A DNA stretch of 64,000 nt, taken from contig JAUQWM010000063.1 of NCBI GenBank assembly GCA_030835125.1, positions 1-64,000 of the forward strand, in the 5' to 3' direction. The position numbers were made by a program, and so were the translations under genes. Position 1 is the first letter of the stretch. Each line of letters starts with the position of its first letter. A model generated the notes under the pieces. That model did not search any database. It was not told the DNA's origin and saw nothing but the letters and a program-made list of their open reading frames with translations. Positions 58,815-64,000 of the stretch are shown here, piece after piece. Source of the DNA: Gemmatimonadaceae bacterium (lineage in GTDB: Bacteria; Gemmatimonadota; Gemmatimonadetes; Gemmatimonadales; Gemmatimonadaceae).

Positions 58815-59462
58815 ATGTCGTCCACCGAAGAGCCGTTGTTCGAGGTCCGCAACTCGCCCATCGCGGGATCGGGCGCCTTCGCCCTGCGCCCCATTCCCAG
58901 GGGAACCCGGTTGATCGAGTACACCGGCGAGCGTGTCAGCCACAAAGTCGCCGACTCGCGCTATGACGAAGCCGAAGAGAACGGGTTGTCGCACGTGGTC
59001 CTGTTCACCGTGGATGACAAGATCGTCATCGACGCCGGGGTCGGCGGCAACGACGCGCGGTTCATCAACCATTCGTGCGCGCCGAACTGCGAGGCTGTGA
59101 TCGTCCGGAAGCGGGTGTTCATCGACGCGATCCGCGACATCGAGCCTGGCGAGGAACTGGCGTACGACTACGAAATGCAGAACGATGGCGAGGATGCGGA
59201 GACCGCGCGGAAGTTCTGGCCATGCCGCTGCGGCGCGCCCAATTGCCGGGGTACGTTGATCCTGCTGCCGGAGGAGAAGCCGAAGAAGCCGGCACGGAAG
59301 GCGTCGCGGAAGTCGTCGCGGAAGCCGGCGGCACGCCGGAAGGAGCGAAAGCCCCGCACCAAGCGTCGCCCGACAGCGAAGCGAACCTCCCCCGGGAAGC
59401 GGAAGACGCCCGCGCGACCAGCGAAATCAAAGCGCAGGGCGTCTCCACGCTCCCGACGCTGA
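58815..59462 (+). CDS. SET-domain lysine methyltransferase with histone H1-like tail
   Basis: 215 aa. The SET domain covers residues ~8-135: GSGAFALRPIPRGTRLIEYTGE, then DARFINHSCAPNCEA and GEELAYDYE, with a post-SET cysteine cluster CRCGAPNC. From ~152 to the end the sequence is almost only Lys, Arg, Ala, Pro, Ser and Thr (KPARKASRKSSRKPAARRKE and onward), like histone H1 or bacterial Hc1 tails. The enzyme would transfer methyl from SAM to lysine. The tail may bind DNA or be its own substrate. A small hairpin (CCGGGC...GCCCGG) lies upstream at 58771. Confidence 0.9.
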   Translation: MSSTEEPLFEVRNSPIAGSGAFALRPIPRGTRLIEYTGERVSHKVADSRYDEAEENGLSHVVLFTVDDKIVIDAGVGGNDARFINHSCAPNCEAVIVRKRVFIDAIRDIEPGEELAYDYEMQNDGEDAETARKFWPCRCGAPNCRGTLILLPEEKPKKPARKASRKSSRKPAARRKERKPRTKRRPTAKRTSPGKRKTPARPAKSKRRASPRSRR

Positions 59463-59465
59463 TCA

Positions 59466-59502
59466 GCACTCTGCACTCTGCACTCTGCAATCTGCAATCA
59501 GC
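59466..59502. repeat. GCACTCT 7-bp array between SET and GH29 genes
   Basis: GCACTCT three times, then GCAATCT and GCAATCAGC. It begins three bases after the SET stop, and its right end forms the TGA stop of the convergent GH29 gene. Confidence 0.88.
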
Positions 59503-60865
59503 CCCGCCACGCCCTCAGCGACACCCCCACTGGCGCCGCCAGTGCGTCCTCGATGGTCAGCCGCAGCGCGCGGACCTCGACCGGAGGGACCCGGTGCAAT
59601 CGCCGGTACCCGATCGTCGTTCCCCGACCCAGCGCAATCCAGCCGGCGCTGCCCAGTCCCTCGAATCCGTGGCGTGACACCACCTGGCCGCGTGTGATGT
59701 CCTCGCGTGCCTCCAGCACCGAGACGGTGGCTGGCTGCGGCAGCGTGACTTCGAGCGTTCCTCCACCCGTGCCGGCCTGCCAGCTGGCCATGGCCCCCGC
59801 GGTGGCTTCGCTCGAGAACATCGCGTCGAGCCTGCCGCGCATTCCCGTCAGCCGCGCGACGTCCACCGCGTGGAGCAATCCCTCGCGCGTCGGCGGCACG
59901 TTGAGCAGCAGCTTCGAGTTGCGGCCGACCGACGTGAAGTAGAGCTCCACCAGCTCGTCGACGGACTTCACCCGCGCGTCCTCGGCGGGATGATGGAACC
60001 ACCCCGGCCGTATCGAGACGTCGGTCTCTCCCGGACGCCACACACTGCCCCTGGGATCGCCGTCCTGCAGCATCTTCATGACGGCGTCGCCGCTCATGCC
60101 AGGGATCGGCACCACCGACGGGTCAACCGTCGACCAGTTGGTGTCGCCAGCCACGCCGCGCTCATTGCCGATCCAGCGGATATCGGGGCCGGCATCCGAG
60201 AACATGACCGCGTCCGGCTGCAGGCCGCGCACGTGCGCCCAGAACCTCGGCCAGTCGTACTCCTGGCGGCGCCCGTTAGGCCCCTCGCCATTGGCGCCAT
60301 CGAACCAGACCTCGTGGATCGGGCCGTACTGCGTCAGCAACTCGCTCAACTGGTCGCAGAACAGGTCATTGTAGCGCGGCGAGTCGCCGTAGGCCGGGGC
60401 ATTGCGATCCCACGGCGAGCAATAGAGGCCGACTTTCAGGTTCTCGGCGCGACAGGCGTCCACGAACTCGCGCACGACGTCCCCTCGCCCACCACGGAAC
60501 GGGGAGTTCGCGACCGAGTGTCGGGTCGTCTTCGTCGGCCAGAGGCAGAATCCGTCGTGATGCTTGGCGGTGAGCACCATGGCCCTGAACCCCGCCGCGC
60601 GAGCGGTTCGCGCCCATTGCCCCGCATCGAGGCGGGTCGGGTTGAAGATCGCCGGGCTCTCGGTGCCGTCACCCCACTCGCGGTTGGTGAAAGTGTTGAC
60701 GCCGAAGTGGATGAAGATCGCGAGCTCGTCCTGCTGCCAGGCCAGTTGTGACGCACGCGGAACCGGCCGCCCCTGTGTGAAGAAGCGATCCAGCCGGCCA
60801 AACCTGGCCGTGACGCCGGCGGATACTGCAAGGCGAAGGGCCTCGCGACGCGAGAGTGGGGTCAC
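59498..60865 (-). CDS. GH29 alpha-L-fucosidase, exported
   Basis: 455 aa from GTG 60865. N-terminus SRREALRLAVSAGVTA resembles a Tat signal. Catalytic barrel: FIHFGVNTFTNREWG, LTAKHHDGFCLWPT, and the nucleophile Asp in EVWFDGANGEG. The C-terminal part has a beta-sandwich (VSVLEAREDITRGQVV). It releases L-fucose from glycans, probably in the periplasm. The stop is in the repeat GGCTGATTGCAG, the same context as the fabH stop. The ORF track start is about 490 bases too early. Confidence 0.88.
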   Translation of the reverse strand: MTPLSRREALRLAVSAGVTARFGRLDRFFTQGRPVPRASQLAWQQDELAIFIHFGVNTFTNREWGDGTESPAIFNPTRLDAGQWARTARAAGFRAMVLTAKHHDGFCLWPTKTTRHSVANSPFRGGRGDVVREFVDACRAENLKVGLYCSPWDRNAPAYGDSPRYNDLFCDQLSELLTQYGPIHEVWFDGANGEGPNGRRQEYDWPRFWAHVRGLQPDAVMFSDAGPDIRWIGNERGVAGDTNWSTVDPSVVPIPGMSGDAVMKMLQDGDPRGSVWRPGETDVSIRPGWFHHPAEDARVKSVDELVELYFTSVGRNSKLLLNVPPTREGLLHAVDVARLTGMRGRLDAMFSSEATAGAMASWQAGTGGGTLEVTLPQPATVSVLEAREDITRGQVVSRHGFEGLGSAGWIALGRGTTIGYRRLHRVPPVEVRALRLTIEDALAAPVGVSLRAWRG

Positions 60866-60890
60866 AGGTCTCGGAAGGGAGTCGTGGTGG

Positions 60891-60956
60891 CCAACTCCAG
60901 CTCCAGCACCAGCACCAGCACGCTGCTGGAGCAGCAGCCACCAGCAATCAGCACGC
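60891..60956. repeat. Hexamer/fold-back repeat between GH29 and methyltransferase genes
   Basis: CCAACT, CCAGCT, CCAGCA repeated, then CACGCTGCTGGAGCAGCAG and CCAGCAATCAGCACG. The last part matches the right end of the fold-back elements at 25.8-25.9 kb. It lies between divergent genes, so it is in both 5' regions. Confidence 0.75.
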
Positions 60957-60971
60957 AGCGTATCTTGGATC

Positions 60972-61670
60972 ATGCCTCGCGAACTCGCCATCCCCGGCAC
61001 CCACGACCGCGTCCTGAAGGCGTTCGCGGGCGCCATCGACCTCCAGTCCCGGCCGCGCGTGCTCGACATCGGCGCCGGGCAGGGCGCCCTGTCACTGCGC
61101 CTGCAGGAAGCCGGCGCGCGCGTCAGCGCCTGCGACGTCGTCCCCGAGCAGTTCGACGTCCCCGGCGTCGACTTTCGTGCCGTCGGGCCCGATGGACGCC
61201 TGCCCTTTGACGATTCCAGCTTCGACGCCGCGATTGCCGTCGAGGTACTCGAGCACATCGATGGCCACGACCGCTTCTTCGCCGAGGTGGCGCGCGTGCT
61301 CGCCCCGGGCGGGATCGTCCTCTTCACCACGCCCAACGTGCTCTCCCTCAAGTCGCGCCTGCGGTTCCTGCTGACCGGCTTCTTCTACTCGTTCGGGCCG
61401 CTCGAGCCGTTCACGCGGGACCCCGTGAGCCAGCACGTGGCGCCCTTCTCGGTCAACCGGTACGAGTGGATGATGTCGCAGCACGGCCTGCGGCTCGCCG
61501 GTCTCGCGACCGATCGGATCCAGACCTCGTCGGTCCTGCTCTCGTTCCTGGTGCCGTTCATCAGGTTCAGCACCTGGCGTCAGTTCGGCGGGAGCGCGCT
61601 CGCGCGCCGCCAGAACAGCACGGTGGCCCTCTACGGTCGCAAGCTCATGGTCATCGGACGAAAGGGCTGA
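60972..61670 (+). CDS. Class I SAM-dependent methyltransferase
   Basis: 232 aa from ATG 60972 (a TATCTT box five bases upstream could give a leaderless mRNA). Motif I VLDIGAGQGALSLRL, motif II SACDVVPEQFD, post-I LPFDDSSFDAAIAVEVLEHI, and FTTPNVLSLKSRLRFLLTG. UbiG/Coq3-like fold; substrate unknown. A hydrophobic stretch (LLTGFFYSFGPL) may touch the membrane. The 3' end overlaps the convergent gene by 20 bases. Confidence 0.82.
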   Translation: MPRELAIPGTHDRVLKAFAGAIDLQSRPRVLDIGAGQGALSLRLQEAGARVSACDVVPEQFDVPGVDFRAVGPDGRLPFDDSSFDAAIAVEVLEHIDGHDRFFAEVARVLAPGGIVLFTTPNVLSLKSRLRFLLTGFFYSFGPLEPFTRDPVSQHVAPFSVNRYEWMMSQHGLRLAGLATDRIQTSSVLLSFLVPFIRFSTWRQFGGSALARRQNSTVALYGRKLMVIGRKG

Positions 61671-62817
61671 CCTGGCGCGACAGGTCGACCACGTCCCCGT
61701 AGCTCTGCAGCCGTCCCCTGCTGAACTGGTCCAGCAGCTCGGCGATCGACGACGTGACCGACGATGAACGCCCAGAGGGATGTTGCCGACGCATCCCGCG
61801 GTTCGAGACCGACCGTACGAACAAGGCGCGCCGGTCCAGCGGCATGTCGGAAACGTTGCCGTAGAACCGCCGCCAGGCATCCGACTGCTGGAAGAGGTAC
61901 TGTTCCACGTTCGAGACGTAGAACACGCCCACGGTGGCGCCCTGGCGCCGGATCCAGTTGCCGACCTCGCGCAGCGCCTTGTTCCCGCCGAAGTCTCCGA
62001 CGACCGGTACGATGAGGTTCCGTTGCTGGAGGTCCTTCAGGATCGCGAACGCCTCGTCGCTCCCCATGTACGACCGGTTCCGGCCGTCCTGGTCCGTCGC
62101 CGTCATGAGCATCCGGTAGCTCGGCATCCCGCGCCCGCCAAATCCGCGCATCGCGTTCGTCGAGTACGTCAGCGCCGTGCCTGCCTGGAAGAACGCCGAG
62201 TACACGTACCGGAGGCTGGACAGGTCGGCGCCATCGAGGTGGAACCCGTGGACCTTCGTCAGGTGGTTGACGATGGCCGCATGGTTCGCCTCGAACAGCG
62301 CCGTGTCACGTGGCACCGACGCCAGCCACGAGAACAGCGTGTCGGCCTCCAGGCCCGCCGGAGGCGGCTCGGGCCAGTTCCTCGAGAAGAGCCGCGCCAG
62401 AAAGTCGGCGCGATCACTCGACATCTCGATGAGCGCCTTGTACATCAGGTGCTGCAGCAGGTTCTGCCGGCGGATATCGACGATGAACGCGATCCGCGGT
62501 CGCAGGGCCGTGAGGTAGGTGAAGTTCTGGTCGGGCCCAACCCCGACGTACACGCCACCCGTCCCGGTCGTGGACACCAGTTCGTCGATGACGTACTGAA
62601 ACCCCAGCTCGTTCGAGACGAAATTGTCTGAATGGAAATAGCCGCCAGGTTCCGACAGGTCGTTGACCATCGCCCAGAACGTGCTGTCATCCAGGCGCTC
62701 GGGGATCGTGACTGTGCTGCGCGCGCAACCGACGGTGGCCTGGGTGAGCCCGGCGACGAACGCCGTCGCCAGCAGGACGTGCGTCAGGGATCGCGAACGC
62801 GGATGCAGGGCGGGCAT
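61651..62817 (-). CDS. Conserved exported protein with a Rossmann-like motif, unknown function
   Basis: 388 aa from ATG 62817; signal/lipobox LTQATVGCARS. The mature part has VYVGVGPDQNFTYLTALRPR, then IAFIVDIRRQNLLQHLMYKA, which resembles the SAM-binding start of a methyltransferase fold (GxGxDxN and an acidic end of strand 2). Later segments include NLIVPVVGDFGGNKALREVG and FYVSNVEQYLF. I believe this is a conserved family of unknown role, but I cannot name it. It is unusual for such a fold to be lipid-anchored outside the cytoplasm. Confidence 0.7.
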   Translation of the reverse strand: MPALHPRSRSLTHVLLATAFVAGLTQATVGCARSTVTIPERLDDSTFWAMVNDLSEPGGYFHSDNFVSNELGFQYVIDELVSTTGTGGVYVGVGPDQNFTYLTALRPRIAFIVDIRRQNLLQHLMYKALIEMSSDRADFLARLFSRNWPEPPPAGLEADTLFSWLASVPRDTALFEANHAAIVNHLTKVHGFHLDGADLSSLRYVYSAFFQAGTALTYSTNAMRGFGGRGMPSYRMLMTATDQDGRNRSYMGSDEAFAILKDLQQRNLIVPVVGDFGGNKALREVGNWIRRQGATVGVFYVSNVEQYLFQQSDAWRRFYGNVSDMPLDRRALFVRSVSNRGMRRQHPSGRSSSVTSSIAELLDQFSRGRLQSYGDVVDLSRQVSPFVR

Positions 62818-64000
62818 GCGAGGCGGGGCTTCGGGTCCGGTCTGGCACAATCTACGCCGAGTGCGCTTCGGTCGTGGAGCGCCCTGGCGGCCACGGCATT
62901 GGCGCTGAGCACCGGCCTGGCGGGTGCACAACGCCCCGCCAGCGCGCGGGCGCAGCTGGTGGAACTCCGGCCCGGCAGGATCGTGACCCGATCCGTGCGG
63001 TTCCGGCCGGGCGTGTACCGTTTGCCGGCGCCGGCGAGCCCGGATTCGGCGCTGATCACCGTGCGCGGAGACAGCCTGACGGTTGACCTCACCGGCGTCA
63101 CCCTGGAAGGCATGGATCCTGCCCTGGATCCCGACCACGCCGCCGGGATTGCGGTCCGCGTGGAGGGTGGGACCGGCATCCGGATCGTTGGCGCGCGCAT
63201 CCGCGGCTACAAGACGGCGATCCTGGTGCGCGGGACGCGAGGGATCGAGGTCCGCTCCTCAGACCTCAGCCATAACTGGAAGCCGCGCCTCTTCAGCCTC
63301 GTGGAACACGAGAGCCTGGTCGACTGGCTCTCGTTCCACAACAACGAGGGGAACGAATGGCTGCGATTCGGCGCCGCGATCTACCTCGACAACGTGAGCC
63401 ACGGCCTGCTGCAGGGCAACACCGTCACGCAGGGCATGAACGCGCTGCTGATGAACCGCACGGACCACGTCACCGTGCGCGACAACAACTTCTCGTACAA
63501 TTCCGGGCTCGGCATCGGGATGTACCGGTCGAGCGACAACACCATCGTTCGCAATGCGGTGGACTTCAACATCCGCGGGTACAGCCATGGCTTCTATCGC
63601 CGCGGCCAGGATTCGGCAGGGATCCTGATGTACGAACAGAGCAGCAACAACGTCGTCGCGCTGAACTCCGCCACCCACGGGGGCGACGGGATCTTCCTCT
63701 GGGCCGGCAACTACACCATGAACACGGGCCAGGGCGGCGCCAACGACAACGTGTTCTACGCGAACGACTTCAGCTTCGCGCCCGCCAACGGCATCGAGGC
63801 CACGTTCAGCCGGAACACGTTCGTCGCGAACATCCTCGAGGGGAACGATTACGGCGTGTGGGGCGGGTACAGCTTCGATTCGCGGATCGTCGCCAATTGC
63901 TTCGCGAACAACCGCTTCGGGGTCGCCATCGAGCACGGCCAGGCGAACACCATCGTGGGCAACCGGTTCCTCGGCGACTCGACCGCCATCCGCCTGTGGG
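62803..64000 (+). CDS. Right-handed beta-helix (NosD/pectate-lyase-like) protein, partial
   Basis: Not in the ORF track because it runs off the window end without a stop. The frame is open from ATG 62803, which lies inside the divergent gene's start; the true start is uncertain. A signal peptide (WSALAATALALSTGLAGAQ) precedes VELRPGRIVTRSVRFRPGVY. Then come parallel beta-helix coils, each with an Asn-rich turn: LLQGNTVTQGMNA, VRDNNFSYNSGLG, IVRNAVDFNIRG, NNVVALNSATHGG, FVANILEGNDYGVW. Such proteins bind or cut polysaccharides. Confidence 0.82.
   Translation, partial: MQGGHARRGFGSGLAQSTPSALRSWSALAATALALSTGLAGAQRPASARAQLVELRPGRIVTRSVRFRPGVYRLPAPASPDSALITVRGDSLTVDLTGVTLEGMDPALDPDHAAGIAVRVEGGTGIRIVGARIRGYKTAILVRGTRGIEVRSSDLSHNWKPRLFSLVEHESLVDWLSFHNNEGNEWLRFGAAIYLDNVSHGLLQGNTVTQGMNALLMNRTDHVTVRDNNFSYNSGLGIGMYRSSDNTIVRNAVDFNIRGYSHGFYRRGQDSAGILMYEQSSNNVVALNSATHGGDGIFLWAGNYTMNTGQGGANDNVFYANDFSFAPANGIEATFSRNTFVANILEGNDYGVWGGYSFDSRIVANCFANNRFGVAIEHGQANTIVGNRFLGDSTAIRLW

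Overview
The window is GC-rich and looks chromosomal, most likely from a soil-type Gemmatimonadota bacterium. Support for that is the density of secreted proteins and lipoproteins, the short 3' spacing, the NarL-type and OmpA/CsbD stress genes, and the many M14, M19, M20, M23 and acylase-type hydrolases. The taxon is an inference; there is no rRNA gene here.

Layout. 1-10.5 kb: end of pckA, an HD-domain phosphohydrolase, a PP2C phosphatase, uvrA, an SDR and a very large PKD/RCC1 lipoprotein. 10.60-10.68 kb: tRNA-Asn. 10.63-24.86 kb: a 14.2-kb integrated element bounded by a perfect 45-bp repeat of the tRNA 3' part. It has a tyrosine integrase, an excisionase, a replication module (initiator-like protein plus DnaB-like helicase), a tail module (tape measure and partners), a free-standing M41/FtsH-like peptidase, small-terminase-like proteins and a left-end cargo with an XRE + DUF2971 pair. 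I see no large terminase, portal or capsid gene. 25.1-29.1 kb: lipoproteins, an M23 peptidase, an alpha/beta hydrolase and a nitrilase-family enzyme. 29.2-35.8 kb: a compact histidine operon, hisL-hisG-hisC-hisB-hisHF-hisA/I/E-hisD, with two unusual fusions and a readable attenuator. 35.8-45.8 kb: DinB-like protein, M20 peptidase, PLP enzyme, a four-domain multicopper oxidase, an Ntn-hydrolase acylase and FabH. 45.9-52.6 kb: envelope and stress genes (two OmpA proteins, glycine-zipper lipoprotein, histidine kinase plus response regulator, CsbD-like, GlsB-like). 52.9-64 kb: M14 peptidase with an RGG-like insert, AraC regulator, DUF1579-like protein, M19 dipeptidase, a SET methyltransferase with a histone-H1-like tail, a GH29 fucosidase, a methyltransferase, a conserved lipoprotein and a beta-helix protein running off the end.

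Two window-wide patterns are not explained by ordinary annotation. First, at about ten places there are arrays of 7-bp (sometimes 6-bp) tandem units. They begin on or next to stop codons, sometimes form inverted arms between convergent genes, and twice sit in frame inside genes (uvrA, and the acylase just before its self-cleavage serine). They are absent from the integrated element and the his operon. Second, the octamer GCCTAACG/CGTTAGGC occurs 14 times by my hand count, including inside genes, where it forces the rare Leu codon TTA.

The his genes, read leftwards from 35.8 kb, overlap by ATGA junctions and probably run on through the lipoprotein, nitrilase and hydrolase genes to 26.9 kb. The element's genes are also mostly ATGA-coupled on the minus strand, so each module is probably made as one transcript.
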